A stretch of DNA of 64,000 nt from JAPHTQ01 sp050299175 (GTDB lineage Bacteria > Pseudomonadota > Gammaproteobacteria > Thiohalomonadales > Thiohalomonadaceae): contig JBNKVM010000010.1 in assembly GCA_050299175.1 (NCBI GenBank), positions 1 to 64,000 of the forward strand, in the 5' to 3' direction. The notes beneath the pieces are model-generated. The model was given only the letters and a program-made list of their open reading frames with translations. It was not told where the DNA came from and searched no databases. This document shows, one piece after another, positions 35,648-45,127 of this stretch. Within the stretch, counting starts at the first letter, position 1, and each line of letters begins with the position of its first letter. The position numbers were made by a program, and so were the translations under genes.

Positions 35648-36283
35648 TTATTTGCCCAAATAGGGAATACCGGTTCCACCAAGCCCGCAATAGCCGCCCG
35701 GGTTCTTTGCCAGGTACTGCTGGTGGTATGTCTCGGCATAGTAGAACGTTGTAGCCGGTACAACCTCGGTGGTGATTCGTCCCATTCCCGCCGCGCTGAG
35801 AATCGCCTGGTAATGCGCCTTGGATGAAAGTGCCGCGTCACCCTGGGCCTCGCTGAAGTAGTGAAGCAGGGAGCGGTACTGGGTGCCGATATCGTTACCC
35901 TGACGCATTCCCTGAGTTGGGTCGTGGCTCTCCCAGAAGATTCTTAACAAACTAAGGTAATCGATCTTGCCCGGGTCGTAGATCACCCGCACGACTTCAC
36001 TGTGGCCGGTCTTTCCACTGCACACCTCTTCATAGGAGGGGTTTTCCGTATAGCCCCCGGCATAGCCGACCATGCTGGAGTAGACACCGGGGGTTTCCCA
36101 GAAGCGCCTCTCTGCCCCCCAGAAACAACCCATACCAAAAACTGCCATCCGCATCCCATCGGGGAACGGTGGCAGGATACGGTGACCATTGACGTGGTGG
36201 AGTTCGGGCACATTGATTGCCTCATCCCGACCCGGTAACGCCTCTTCAGGCAGGGGGAGTTCCAGTTTGCTCTGCACGGACAT
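35648..36283 (-). CDS. msrA: peptide-methionine (S)-S-oxide reductase
   Basis: A 211-residue enzyme repairing oxidised methionine. The catalytic Cys53 lies in GMGCFWGAERRFW, with the substrate-binding Glu and Tyr positions in VGYAGGYTENPSYEEVCSG and the HDPTQ...GNDIGTQYRS stretch. A single resolving Cys is present in GGYCGLGG; the second resolving Cys found in E. coli near the C-terminus is replaced, so recycling uses one disulfide. The 42-residue extension before the core is normal for long-type MsrA. AGAGGTG precedes the ATG. Confidence 0.96.
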   Translation of the reverse strand: MSVQSKLELPLPEEALPGRDEAINVPELHHVNGHRILPPFPDGMRMAVFGMGCFWGAERRFWETPGVYSSMVGYAGGYTENPSYEEVCSGKTGHSEVVRVIYDPGKIDYLSLLRIFWESHDPTQGMRQGNDIGTQYRSLLHYFSEAQGDAALSSKAHYQAILSAAGMGRITTEVVPATTFYYAETYHQQYLAKNPGGYCGLGGTGIPYLGK

Positions 36284-36370
36284 CGTGTCACACCTCTGAC
36301 GAAAATATTCCTCACTTCAAGTTAGCAGAGAGATGGAAAGATAAAAACGTGGGGGGAAGACTATCTGACA

Positions 36371-36404
36371 GAAAGAACGAATCGGGGGCCATGATGGCCC
36401 CCGA
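36371..36404 (-). terminator. rho-independent terminator after the DUF2914 gene
   Basis: An eleven-pair stem (36382-36392 with 36394-36404), GC-rich in the middle, is followed on the minus strand by ATTCGTTCTTTC. It starts six bases after the gene's stop. Confidence 0.75.
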
Positions 36405-36409
36405 AGAAT

Positions 36410-36883
36410 TTACTGCTGTTGCATCGGCTCTGCCGTGGTATCGGCCTGCTCGACCATCGGCGCATCACCGGTCATCTCTTCCGCACCACTATCTGCAGCG
36501 GCAGCTTCATAGATGAAGTTTTTCTCGGTCAGTACGTTACCTGCATCGTCGATCACATCGACAATCCACTCCCCGTACCACTCGGGCATCAGGTTTTTGC
36601 TCGACCAGACACGCCAGCGCGGACCGCCAACATTGAATTTCACTTCAGCCATCACCTCACCGTTAAATTTCCACAGGTGGGTCACGGTAGTGCCTTCCAT
36701 GTCGCGCAATTCGGTGAAGAAGATCGCGCTGCCATCAGATGCGGGGATAGTGGTCAGATCGCTCACCGGTTCACGATCCACCACGGCGGTGGTGATCACG
36801 GCACGTGCAACTTCTGCATTGGCAGCCGAAACGGAAAGCAGCGCTATCAGGGAAACCAGTGCAACGGAAATTTTCTTCAACAT
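36410..36883 (-). CDS. exported DUF2914 protein
   Basis: A 157-residue protein with a signal peptide (1-23, ending SAANAE). The DUF2914 core is recognisable: RAVITTAVVDREPVSDL, IFFTELRDMEGTTVTHLWKF, GPRWRVWSSKNLMPEWYG, GEWIVDVIDDAGNVL. The tail is acidic and Gln-rich (EEMTGDAPMVEQADTT). Function unknown; the domain forms a beta sandwich thought to act in envelope maintenance. GAGGAG precedes the ATG; a terminator follows directly, so it is a single-gene unit. Confidence 0.88.
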   Translation of the reverse strand: MLKKISVALVSLIALLSVSAANAEVARAVITTAVVDREPVSDLTTIPASDGSAIFFTELRDMEGTTVTHLWKFNGEVMAEVKFNVGGPRWRVWSSKNLMPEWYGEWIVDVIDDAGNVLTEKNFIYEAAAADSGAEEMTGDAPMVEQADTTAEPMQQQ

Positions 36884-36996
36884 GACTTACTCCTCTGGGT
36901 AAATTGCACAACAACTGGATCAGGAACCTCCCTGTCCGGGTCGCGCCATCATCTCGCCAGGGTCACGACGGTGCCATGACAACAGTCACAATCCGG

Positions 36997-38574
36997 TTAT
37001 TTGCCTGTATCCAGAACCTCCTGCGCCGCGGGCGTCAGCGGTTGCAGATCATCCTGAGTAATATCGCGCATGTGAGTATGGCCCATAGCCCGCAGATACT
37101 CCTCCAGAACAGTGCGAGTTCCGTCAAAAAAGGCGGCGACTCGCGCAGCACCGATATGCGGATCGATACGCCGACGTAATGTCTCTTTTTGAGTTGCTAC
37201 GCCGGTGGGACAATTGCCCGTATTGCAGGCACGGTAGTACTCGCAACCCAGGGCAAACAGCGCCGCGGTCGCCAGGGCACAGGCATCGGCACCCAACGCC
37301 AGTGCCTTGATGATGTCGCTCGGCGTACGAATACCACCCGTGGCGATCAACGATACAGGCCGCTTGCTGTTGCGATTGTATTGCTCGATCAAACGGCGAG
37401 CGATGGGTAGTGCCATGACCAGTGGCATACCGAAATGATCCCGTACATGGGTCGGTGAGGCACCGGTACCGCCGCCGAAACCGTCGACAGTAATGAAGTC
37501 GGGTTTAAGGGAAAGCGCCGCCTTCACATCCTCTTCAACATGATTGGCAGCGATCTTGATCCCCACCGGCTTTTCCGGAAAGTGACGGCGCATGGAAGCG
37601 ATGCGCTCGGCCAGTAGTTCAGGCTGCGCCAGATCGGGAAAGTGCGCGGGCGATACCGCCGTCTCTCCCATCTCAATACCGCGTACCTCTGCAATTTCTG
37701 CGGTAACCTTGGAGGCAGGTAATTCACCACCCAGCCCCGGCTTGGCCGACTGGCCGATCTTGATCTCAAAGGCATCGGCCTTGGCCATATTCTCCATGTT
37801 CCAGCCGAAGTAGCCGCTGGCCATCTCCAGTATGTAGCGCTTCGCCTCGGCACGTTCTTCGGGCAACATGCCCCCTTCACCGGAACCGATCAGGGTATCG
37901 GCCCTGGCCGACCCTGCCGCCAACGCTATCTTGGCCTCCCGGGAGAGCGCACCGAAAGACATATGGGAAACAAATGCAGGTAAGGCCAGCTGCAACGGTT
38001 TGCCGGCACCGCGACCGAGTAACACCGTGGTACTGACCAGTTCACTCTTCAACTTGGGCAGACGTGCCAGTTGTGCTGCGCGCAGATGGAAGTGATCGAA
38101 ATCGACCACTCCGCCGGGTTGCGGCGCCTCGGCACCCATGGCATCGACAAGAGGCAATTTACCTACGGCAAGGCGTCTAATCTCCGCCTTACCACGAGTG
38201 TCGTGAGCCCACCGACGCCAGCGCCCCTGATAACCGTCGAAGGTACTTTTGGGTAATGGCGGTACCGCAGCGGCATCCACCTCGACTGTCTCGTCTTTTA
38301 TCCGTGCGGGATAGGTGGCAATCTGGTCATGGGGATCGTAGGGAGAGATGCCGGTTTCCAGATCGAAATTCCAGCCGTGTAGCGGGCAGACTGCATCGCC
38401 GTTCTCAACCGTCCCCTGTGAGGGTTGTCCCTCACGGTGTGGACAGCGATCATCCAGGGCAAACACTTTCCCCTGATGGAGAAACAGGGCCAAAGGCCGA
38501 CCTTTGAGGCGTACCTCAAATCCCTTTCCTTCGCTCAGCTCCGCCAACGGACAAACAGTCACCCACTCAGACAT
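36997..38574 (-). CDS. Rieske domain fused to FMN-dependent glutamate synthase-like domain
   Basis: A 525-residue protein. Residues 1-105 form a Rieske [2Fe-2S] domain (Cys44/His46 in RCPHREG and Cys63/His66 in VCPLHGW). Residues about 130-510 match the FMN domain of glutamate synthase large subunit: SFGALSREAKIALAAGS, GSGEGGMLPEE, TVDGFGGGTGASP, GGIRTPSDIIKALALGAD, and a [3Fe-4S] region with CEYYRACNTGNCPTG. The glutaminase domain is absent, so ammonia or another amine would have to come from elsewhere; relatives include N-methylglutamate synthase subunits. The Rieske domain could replace the usual electron input. Confidence 0.88.
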   Translation of the reverse strand: MSEWVTVCPLAELSEGKGFEVRLKGRPLALFLHQGKVFALDDRCPHREGQPSQGTVENGDAVCPLHGWNFDLETGISPYDPHDQIATYPARIKDETVEVDAAAVPPLPKSTFDGYQGRWRRWAHDTRGKAEIRRLAVGKLPLVDAMGAEAPQPGGVVDFDHFHLRAAQLARLPKLKSELVSTTVLLGRGAGKPLQLALPAFVSHMSFGALSREAKIALAAGSARADTLIGSGEGGMLPEERAEAKRYILEMASGYFGWNMENMAKADAFEIKIGQSAKPGLGGELPASKVTAEIAEVRGIEMGETAVSPAHFPDLAQPELLAERIASMRRHFPEKPVGIKIAANHVEEDVKAALSLKPDFITVDGFGGGTGASPTHVRDHFGMPLVMALPIARRLIEQYNRNSKRPVSLIATGGIRTPSDIIKALALGADACALATAALFALGCEYYRACNTGNCPTGVATQKETLRRRIDPHIGAARVAAFFDGTRTVLEEYLRAMGHTHMRDITQDDLQPLTPAAQEVLDTGK

Positions 38575-38656
38575 TGCTACCCCCTTGTTATGTCCCTGCG
38601 ATTCTTGGCCGCAGTATTGAAGTACTTTTCGAGTATAACGGTCGCAGCGGCGGGGA

Positions 38657-40825
38657 TCATTCCGGGCAATAGTGACGATAGAGCACGGCGATTACCTGGC
38701 GTATTGCCGCCACAGCGGCCTTGCGCCCGCTAAAGCCATGGTGACGACACAGCTGCGACCATGGGCGGCGCTGCAAGACTTTCTCTTCCAGCAAGGCACG
38801 CTGCACCTTATCGAGAATGCGTTGTGCCGTGCCATCGGCCAAGGCTTGCTGCACCAGCTTGTGAATCGCCGCTATACAGATTTCATAGCCGCGTAAACCG
38901 AAGGCAAAGGATTCGAGATCAGACCAGTCGTACTCGCCGAGTTCAGGATCTTGCCGTGGAGGAGTCACCGCCAGCAGGGCATCGGCCAGTTCAGTCTCCA
39001 ATCCTGCCAGCGGCTCCGCCAATAGCTCTGGCAGGCTCTCGGCAAAACGTTGTCGCGCCAGCGCGAATAGCGCCTCACCCCGTTCTGAAAGGGGCTGCAG
39101 AACCATCACTGCATGACTACCACTGGAAGCCTCGCGGCTTAATCCCAACCTGACGGGAAGATAGTCGTGCCCCAACCAGAAACGCAGTAACGGTAAATCG
39201 GCGCCGAAACTGGCACCGAGCAGATCGCTATCCGTCGCCCGGGTTGCCTGCTGTAGTTCGTGCAGCAGCATCCCGCCCAATCCACGTCGCTGCACCGCGG
39301 GATGGACCGCGATACGCATGATACGGCTAATGCGTAATTGCGCCGCCTCGGCCAGCCCGGCGTGATTGGCCAGCGACTGGGGTAACAGATGCCCCTGCAC
39401 CCGACGACGACCAAGCATGATCTGGCGGGCCAGTTCCGCATCCAGCCCCCCCTCATGAGCAAGCAACGCCACGGCCACGATGTGTCCTGCATGACGCAGC
39501 ACATGAAGCGACTGTCCAGGCCCATCCAGTAGTTGCCGTAGATCGTTAGGGCTGGTGCGATAGTGGGCCAGCACCAGCAGTCCAAACAACTCACGAAGAT
39601 CGTCCTCGCTTTCAGCCAATTGCTGCGCTTTGAGTTTTTCGAACTGGCAGGATTCAGGCACGGCACCGGCGACCATCTCTGCGGTTGCTGGTTCGGCATC
39701 CAGCAGCAATGTAGAAAAGCTCAGACGCTCCAGTGGGTCGCCCTCAGCCCAGCGAACCGGAGTGCTCAGTTGCAGCGCCTGCCAATCGGGGGCTTTTTCC
39801 GTCAGGGTCTGCTGGAAGCGCAGGGCAAAGCCGCGACCTGTCCCCTCATAGCCATGGATGGTGGTGGAAAAGACGCTACGGGGATAACGCTCAAGCAAAG
39901 CCGCGAGGATGGCGGCCGGGATCGCCGCCGCCTCATCCACCAGCAGCAACTGCGCCTGGCGTGGCGCCAGTAACAGGGCATCCGGGGCGACAAATTCGAT
40001 CATCCTTCCTTGCCACAACAGGCGCCCACGATGGGCTTCGCAGCCAGGCAGCAACATTGCCGCGTGAGTGAAGAGAGCGTCAGTCGCTGCGATACGTGGT
40101 GCGCTCACCAGAATGTGTTCCATGCCTTGCTGCAACAACTGAGCAGCGGCAATCCCCAGGGCGGCCGATTTACCCCGTCCCCGATCCGCACTCAACACCA
40201 GTGGTCGCTGGGATTTGTTGTTTACGAGCTGATGAATCGCCTCGATCGCCTGCTGCTGTTCGGCACTGGCGTAGATCGGATCGCGCCAGCTCTGCTGAAT
40301 ACTGGGCAATTCCGGCAGTGGCGGTAAGGCCTGTCCCTCCTGCCAAAGGGCGATACCAGCCGTGCGAGTAAGACAACGTGAAAAGCGAGAAAGGAAGTGA
40401 CCGCTCACATCTTCCATAGCGTAGGGGTAACCCGCCATCCGCCGTGTCTGGAGATCGGGTCGATTTGGCCACTCCGGCAGCGGCGGTGTCAGTAACAGCA
40501 ACAGACCGCCCGCCTGTACGGTACCGGTCAGGGCACCGAAACCCTCGGCATCGAAACCCTCATGGGCATTGATAACCAACCAGCCCACCTCTCGGCCCAG
40601 GCGGGTACGTGCCCGCTCCCAACTCTGTGGCTCGACGCTTGCTGGAGGAGCTGCCCCCAACCACCAGATCGGGCCCGCATCACATACCCTTACCAGCTCT
40701 TCAGCCTGTTGCTGGCACCAATCTGAGTGACCACTCACTACCAGCACAGCCCTCACGTAACTTGAAGACGCCGCGCCAAGCAAATGTTCAACGAACTGTT
40801 TCAGGGATGAGTTGGACTCTGACAT
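38657..40825 (-). CDS. tmcA: tRNA(Met) cytidine acetyltransferase TmcA
   Basis: A 722-residue enzyme forming N4-acetylcytidine at the wobble base of elongator tRNA-Met using acetyl-CoA and ATP. The RNA-helicase-like module has Walker A SADRGRGKSAALGIAA and a LLVDEAAAIP motif; the GNAT module is near residue 440-530 (RIMRIAVHPAVQRRGLGGML). The ATG at 40825 is preferred; a TTG three codons earlier is in frame. Length and order match E. coli TmcA. No partner gene adjacent. Confidence 0.96.
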   Translation of the reverse strand: MSESNSSLKQFVEHLLGAASSSYVRAVLVVSGHSDWCQQQAEELVRVCDAGPIWWLGAAPPASVEPQSWERARTRLGREVGWLVINAHEGFDAEGFGALTGTVQAGGLLLLLTPPLPEWPNRPDLQTRRMAGYPYAMEDVSGHFLSRFSRCLTRTAGIALWQEGQALPPLPELPSIQQSWRDPIYASAEQQQAIEAIHQLVNNKSQRPLVLSADRGRGKSAALGIAAAQLLQQGMEHILVSAPRIAATDALFTHAAMLLPGCEAHRGRLLWQGRMIEFVAPDALLLAPRQAQLLLVDEAAAIPAAILAALLERYPRSVFSTTIHGYEGTGRGFALRFQQTLTEKAPDWQALQLSTPVRWAEGDPLERLSFSTLLLDAEPATAEMVAGAVPESCQFEKLKAQQLAESEDDLRELFGLLVLAHYRTSPNDLRQLLDGPGQSLHVLRHAGHIVAVALLAHEGGLDAELARQIMLGRRRVQGHLLPQSLANHAGLAEAAQLRISRIMRIAVHPAVQRRGLGGMLLHELQQATRATDSDLLGASFGADLPLLRFWLGHDYLPVRLGLSREASSGSHAVMVLQPLSERGEALFALARQRFAESLPELLAEPLAGLETELADALLAVTPPRQDPELGEYDWSDLESFAFGLRGYEICIAAIHKLVQQALADGTAQRILDKVQRALLEEKVLQRRPWSQLCRHHGFSGRKAAVAAIRQVIAVLYRHYCPE

Positions 40826-40934
40826 GGCTTCCAATGCCGTTTAAAGGGTCTCAAGAGTAGCATTCGGACTGTGGGCAGAAAATGAGAAACGGCCATCAAA
40901 AAGACACACAATTTTGCGGTGATTTGCCATTTTC

Positions 40935-40948
40935 TTGATCAAGATCAA
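40935..40948 (+). promoter_or_regulatory. perfect FNR-type box upstream of ACP-like gene
   Basis: TTGATCAAGATCAA matches the FNR/Anr consensus TTGAT-N4-ATCAA exactly. Its centre at 40941.5 predicts a class II start near 40983, with a weak TACCTT at 40971 as the -10. The gene at 41052 would be activated when oxygen is low. Confidence 0.75.
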
Positions 40949-41051
40949 TAGATATTTTGGCGTTTATTACTACCTTCTTATTTACTGATTATCTGACTTG
41001 AATCTCCGCCGCCAACAGAGGCCACGGGGATTAGACTATGGAGGACACACT

Positions 41052-41399
41052 ATGTGTATTCGGGTCGGCAGCAATGAACTGGAGTCGGTAAAAAATCTGA
41101 TGGGCATGAGCCTGATGGCGGTTGTGGCCGAGGCGCTGGAAGCGGATCTGGACGAGATCAGCGAAGAGGCGCGGCTGGTCGAGGACCTGCACATGGACCA
41201 GGCCCACGGTGAAGAACTGAAGGTGATGATCGCCGATGTCTTCAATGGACTGGAGGTCGACCTCGAGACAACCCCCACCGTCTCAAGTCTGCTGGACAAG
41301 GTCGTATTGAACGAATTCGCCGGTCTGGAGGGCATCACCGAACCGATGATGACCCGGGTACCTGAGTTCGCCAGCTACCCAATGGCACACGTGGTCTAG
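41052..41399 (+). CDS. acyl-carrier-protein-like protein lacking the carrier serine
   Basis: A 115-residue protein from the ATG at 41052 with GGAGG upstream. The stretch ADLDEISEEARLVEDLHMDQ then AHGEELKVMIADVFNGLEVD copies the acyl carrier protein fold, but where ACP has GADSLD this reads HMDQAH, so the phosphopantetheine Ser is missing. It cannot carry acyl groups in the usual way, and may serve as a structural or regulatory subunit. A perfect FNR box lies about 105 bases upstream, linking it to low oxygen. It ends four bases before the convergent glycosyltransferase stop. Confidence 0.72.
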   Translation: MCIRVGSNELESVKNLMGMSLMAVVAEALEADLDEISEEARLVEDLHMDQAHGEELKVMIADVFNGLEVDLETTPTVSSLLDKVVLNEFAGLEGITEPMMTRVPEFASYPMAHVV

Positions 41400-41402
41400 A
41401 TC

Positions 41403-42596
41403 TCAGGGCGTTTCACCGCCCTCGATTTCACGTCCAAAGAGATAGGTCGATTCGACCGTCTCCATATAAACCTCTTCAAGACGTAACGCCAGGGCCTGGG
41501 CAGACCAGGTTCTGGCGTGTTCCTGTCCGAGCCGCCCGAGTTGCTTGCGCAGTGTTCCGTCTGCCAACAGTTCCAGTATTGCGGCGGTAAAGGCCGCTTC
41601 ATCCTCATCCACCACCCGTGCACCCTCGCAATCCTTGAGAATATCCACGGTTCCCATCCGTGCGGTAGAGACCACTGGCACACCCAGCGCCATCGCTTCC
41701 AGTAACACCAACCCCTGGGTTTCGGTACGCGAGGCAAAGATGAAGATGTCACCGGCACAATAGCAGTCACAAAGCGTTTCCAGCGAATTCAGGTTACCGA
41801 TCCACTGCAGGTTTTCCTCGATCCCCAGTTCCTGACCCAACTCGCGCAGGTGTGCTTCCGCCGGGCCCTCACCAACCATCATCATCATGATCTCAGGAAC
41901 GTGCTGTTTGACCCGCTGTACCACCCGCAACAGAAAATCGATATTTTTTTCATGCACCATCCGCCCAACAAAGAGCAGTGCCGGTCGCTCCAGAGGAATA
42001 CCGTTTTCTTCACGGAACCGCATTCCGTCACCGTGACTGAAACGCTTTAGATCAATACCGGTCGGGTTGATATAGAGCTCGCTACGTACGCCGTAGTCTC
42101 GCAGCACCTGGCTGAACGCCTGAGTCGGCACCACCACCGAATCGACCTGACTGCACTGTTGTCGAGTCAGATGACGCACGATCCAGCGCAAAAAGAAGCG
42201 CGGCAGAAAGCGCACGTAATAAAAAAGATACTCTTCAAAATAGGTGTGATAGGTCAGCACCACAGGAATGCGGAGCCGCTTTGCCAGCTTCACTCCCGCA
42301 TAGTGCGCGACAAATGGCGTCTGGATATGCAGCAAATCAAGATTCAGTTGCCGCAATTCAGATTCCAATCTCATCACGGCAGAGAAACGCATCATCCGAT
42401 CCTCCGGATCCACGTAGACCACCCGTGAAGGCACCCGCAGTATCCAGCTCTCATCATCGGTCGGCTCACCGTAATCGGGGGCGATCAGAAACACCTCATG
42501 ACCTAACGCCATCAATTCACGGCGAAAGGTTCGAATAGAGGTCGAGACCCCGTTTACTCTCGGGAAATAGACATCGGAAATAATGGCAATGCGCAT
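41403..42596 (-). CDS. GT4-family glycosyltransferase
   Basis: The protein is 397 residues from the ATG at 42596 (MRIAIISDVYFPRVNGVSTS); the longer frame adds 30 residues without homology. GT-B motifs are VLTYHTYFEEY in the acceptor lobe and LFVGRMVHEKNIDFLLRVV plus SRTETQGLVLLEAMALGVPV (the E-x7-E donor motif) in the C-lobe. Relatives glycosylate diacylglycerol or other lipids. It is divergent from the LpxH-type hydrolase gene across 204 bases, an arrangement often seen for lipid-modifying pairs. Confidence 0.9.
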   Translation of the reverse strand: MRIAIISDVYFPRVNGVSTSIRTFRRELMALGHEVFLIAPDYGEPTDDESWILRVPSRVVYVDPEDRMMRFSAVMRLESELRQLNLDLLHIQTPFVAHYAGVKLAKRLRIPVVLTYHTYFEEYLFYYVRFLPRFFLRWIVRHLTRQQCSQVDSVVVPTQAFSQVLRDYGVRSELYINPTGIDLKRFSHGDGMRFREENGIPLERPALLFVGRMVHEKNIDFLLRVVQRVKQHVPEIMMMMVGEGPAEAHLRELGQELGIEENLQWIGNLNSLETLCDCYCAGDIFIFASRTETQGLVLLEAMALGVPVVSTARMGTVDILKDCEGARVVDEDEAAFTAAILELLADGTLRKQLGRLGQEHARTWSAQALALRLEEVYMETVESTYLFGREIEGGETP

Positions 42597-42800
42597 GGAC
42601 AGGTATCGTGGCAGCTGTTGCCGACGAGAATAGGCTGCACAGATGACGGCGCCATGACACTTTTCTTGCAGCCATATTGCAGACATCGATATTGCAGCGG
42701 TGTAGAAACGAAAGCTGCCGTAGAAGTTTCATCTTGCTGTCAACGAGCGGTCATATTGTTGCCGTTCAATAGGCCAAACCTGGTAGACAGGGGATACCCC

Positions 42801-43613
42801 ATGACAAGCAAACGTCACTATCGCAGCATCTTTATCTCAGACGTCCATCTTGGCACCCGGGACGCCAAAACCGCTTTCCTCAAAGATTTCCTGCAACAGA
42901 GTCAATGCGATCATCTCTATCTGGTCGGCGATATTTTTGATCTGTGGAAACTGAAGAGGGGGTGGCACTGGCCACAACTTAATAACGAAATCCTGCGTCT
43001 GGTTTTCCGTATGGCTCGCAACGGTACGCGGGTAACCTATATTCCAGGCAATCACGATGAGATGTTCCGCGACTACACGGGGAATACCTTCAATGGCGTG
43101 TTGGTCGAGAATGAAGCGATCCATACCAGCGCCAACGGCAGAAGCTATCTGGTGATACATGGCGATGAATTTGACTGCATAATGCGCCACAATCGTTGGC
43201 TGGCCCATATCGGTGACGGTGCCTACGACTTCCTACTGTGGCTGAATCACTGGTTCAACAAAGCCCGTCGCCGCCTGGGGCTCGGTTACTGGTCACTCTC
43301 GGCATTTCTCAAGAAGCAGACAAAAAGCGCAGTCAACTTCATTGGCGACTTTGAAAAGCTGGTCTGTCACGAAGCGGAACGACGTAGTGTCACAGGTATC
43401 ATCTGCGGCCATATCCATCATGCAGTAATGCGCGAAATCGACGGCGTCGAATACAAAAATACTGGTGACTGGGTAGAAAGTTGCACCGCGCTGGCTGAAC
43501 ACCATGACGGCAGTTTTGAACTACTGCACTGGACCGAGCAAAGCGTGATCCTGATGCGTGAAGAGAAATGCGAGACGTTGCACGGAACACAACCGGCCCA
43601 CAAGGCAGCGTGA
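42801..43613 (+). CDS. UDP-2,3-diacylglucosamine diphosphatase-like metallophosphoesterase
   Basis: A 270-residue cytoplasmic enzyme from the ATG at 42801. Metallophosphatase motifs are complete: FISDVHLGTRDAK, LVGDIFDLWKLK, IPGNHDEMFRDY, VIHGDEFDCI and GHIHHAV. Length and spacing fit LpxH2-type hydrolases rather than the shorter E. coli LpxH. It would cut UDP-diacylglucosamine in lipid A synthesis or a related lipid phosphate; lpxH proper may exist elsewhere. It faces a GT4 glycosyltransferase gene. Confidence 0.88.
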   Translation: MTSKRHYRSIFISDVHLGTRDAKTAFLKDFLQQSQCDHLYLVGDIFDLWKLKRGWHWPQLNNEILRLVFRMARNGTRVTYIPGNHDEMFRDYTGNTFNGVLVENEAIHTSANGRSYLVIHGDEFDCIMRHNRWLAHIGDGAYDFLLWLNHWFNKARRRLGLGYWSLSAFLKKQTKSAVNFIGDFEKLVCHEAERRSVTGIICGHIHHAVMREIDGVEYKNTGDWVESCTALAEHHDGSFELLHWTEQSVILMREEKCETLHGTQPAHKAA

Positions 43614-43618
43614 TAACT

Positions 43619-44407
43619 TCAGCCTAGCACGACGTCCAGTAACATCATCAGGCAGAATCCGCCCAGCAGAGAGAAGGTGATCGTGCCGCTCTCATCACGA
43701 CGGTGAGTCTCCGGGATCACTTCATCAGAGATCACATAGAGCATCGCACCCGCCGCAAGGGCAAGGAAATAGGCCAGCATCGGCGCCGCCATCCACACCA
43801 GCAAGCCACCGAACAAACCACCTACGGGCTCAACGAGTCCACTCGCCGCTCCCACCAGTAGCGCAACCCAGCGGCTATAACCGACAGACATCAACGCCAC
43901 CGAGACAGCCAGGCCTTCCGGAATATTCTGCACGCCGATGCCGACGGCCAGACTTTCGCCTGCAGCCGGATCCTGCTGCATCATCGCCACACCCACCGCC
44001 GTGCCTTCAGGTAGATTGTGCAGAGTGATGGCAAAGACAAAGAGCCAGATCCGCTTCATGCGAATCCCTTCAGGCCCTTCACGCCCCATGTGTAGATGCT
44101 CGTGCGGCATGTAGCGATTCATCAGCCACAGCAACAGTGCACCCGACAGCACCCCGATAATCACCAGCGCCATTCCCTGCATCTCCCCGCCGGTGATTTG
44201 GGTGGCCTGTTCGATACCAGGTATCAATAGGGAAAATACCGAGGCGGCAAGCATGATCCCCGCCGCCATACTGAGCATACCGTCTTCAACTCGCCGCGGA
44301 AGACGCTTCACCGCCACCACCGCAAGTGAACCGATAGCCGTAGCAGAACCCGCCAGCAAGCTGGCAATAAAAGCATTTTGTACCTGTGACAGATCGGGCT
44401 CAAACAT
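43619..44407 (-). CDS. ZIP family metal transporter
   Basis: A 262-residue membrane protein with eight helices. Metal-site motifs are in helices 4 and 5: HNLPEGTAVGVAMMQ and GVQNIPEGLAVSVALM. The central loop is short and carries HEHLHMG, a His-rich metal-sensing segment. It belongs to the GufA/ZupT-like group that imports zinc, iron or manganese; specificity is unknown. No Fur or Zur box was recognised. Convergent with the LpxH-type gene. Confidence 0.92.
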   Translation of the reverse strand: MFEPDLSQVQNAFIASLLAGSATAIGSLAVVAVKRLPRRVEDGMLSMAAGIMLAASVFSLLIPGIEQATQITGGEMQGMALVIIGVLSGALLLWLMNRYMPHEHLHMGREGPEGIRMKRIWLFVFAITLHNLPEGTAVGVAMMQQDPAAGESLAVGIGVQNIPEGLAVSVALMSVGYSRWVALLVGAASGLVEPVGGLFGGLLVWMAAPMLAYFLALAAGAMLYVISDEVIPETHRRDESGTITFSLLGGFCLMMLLDVVLG

Positions 44408-44533
44408 GGCTGTTACCAGTTCCTTTTCCGAATGGCGCTATCATGGTCACCATTCCACTCAAGGGCTGCTGGCAGATTGACACACTCCCGGCCGATACAA
44501 AAGTTTTCGCCAAAAACCAGTAAAGATTGGTAC

Positions 44534-45046
44534 TTAGCTCTTTGTCACCAAATCAGGCGGAGGAGGAAAAGCCGTTACCAGCTTATCCGGAACCTCGTGG
44601 CGAATAACCTGATTGAGGGCGTTATTACCCATGACAAAACAGGCAAAGATCATTATCAGCGTCGGCATCACGCCGATACGGGTCAACGCCACAGCAACGA
44701 AATGGCTGGGGCTGTGGGGGTCGATGGTTATTTCCAACACCCAGCTAATGAGCAGAAATACCAATGTCAGGGCAAAGCCGATGAACAACCAGCGAAAATT
44801 ACCTAACGCCGCCCGCCAATGCGCCGCCACAAACCAGGGCCCGGATGTGGCAAGCGTACGACTGCGTTGACGAATATAGAGCATAAACACGATTGAGATT
44901 GCCAACGGGATCAGAATCGCAATGCGGCCAATGCCAAGAAAAATGGAAAGAGGACCAAGCAACAACAGGGCGCCAAGATTAACCATGAACAACTCGTGTG
45001 CTGCCCTGGCCGACTTGAGTTGGGTTTGTGGGATATCGAAGACCAT
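44534..45046 (-). CDS. four-helix membrane protein, unknown function
   Basis: A 170-residue protein with helices at about 20-40, 42-60, 85-107 and 120-145 and a polar, Pro-rich C-terminus (AFPPPPDLVTKS). The start has GGGAG before the ATG. No family recognised; no Cys or His cluster. It stands upstream of a cNMP-GGDEF gene on the same strand, without overlap, and follows the ZIP gene by about 125 bases. Confidence 0.55.
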   Translation of the reverse strand: MVFDIPQTQLKSARAAHELFMVNLGALLLLGPLSIFLGIGRIAILIPLAISIVFMLYIRQRSRTLATSGPWFVAAHWRAALGNFRWLFIGFALTLVFLLISWVLEITIDPHSPSHFVAVALTRIGVMPTLIMIFACFVMGNNALNQVIRHEVPDKLVTAFPPPPDLVTKS

Positions 45047-45127
45047 TGGACTGCTCCCTGAAAACAGCGGTATAGCGAACCCTTGCGGGACAAGGAACCG
45101 ACTGAATATTAGCAGTCATTGAAACGC

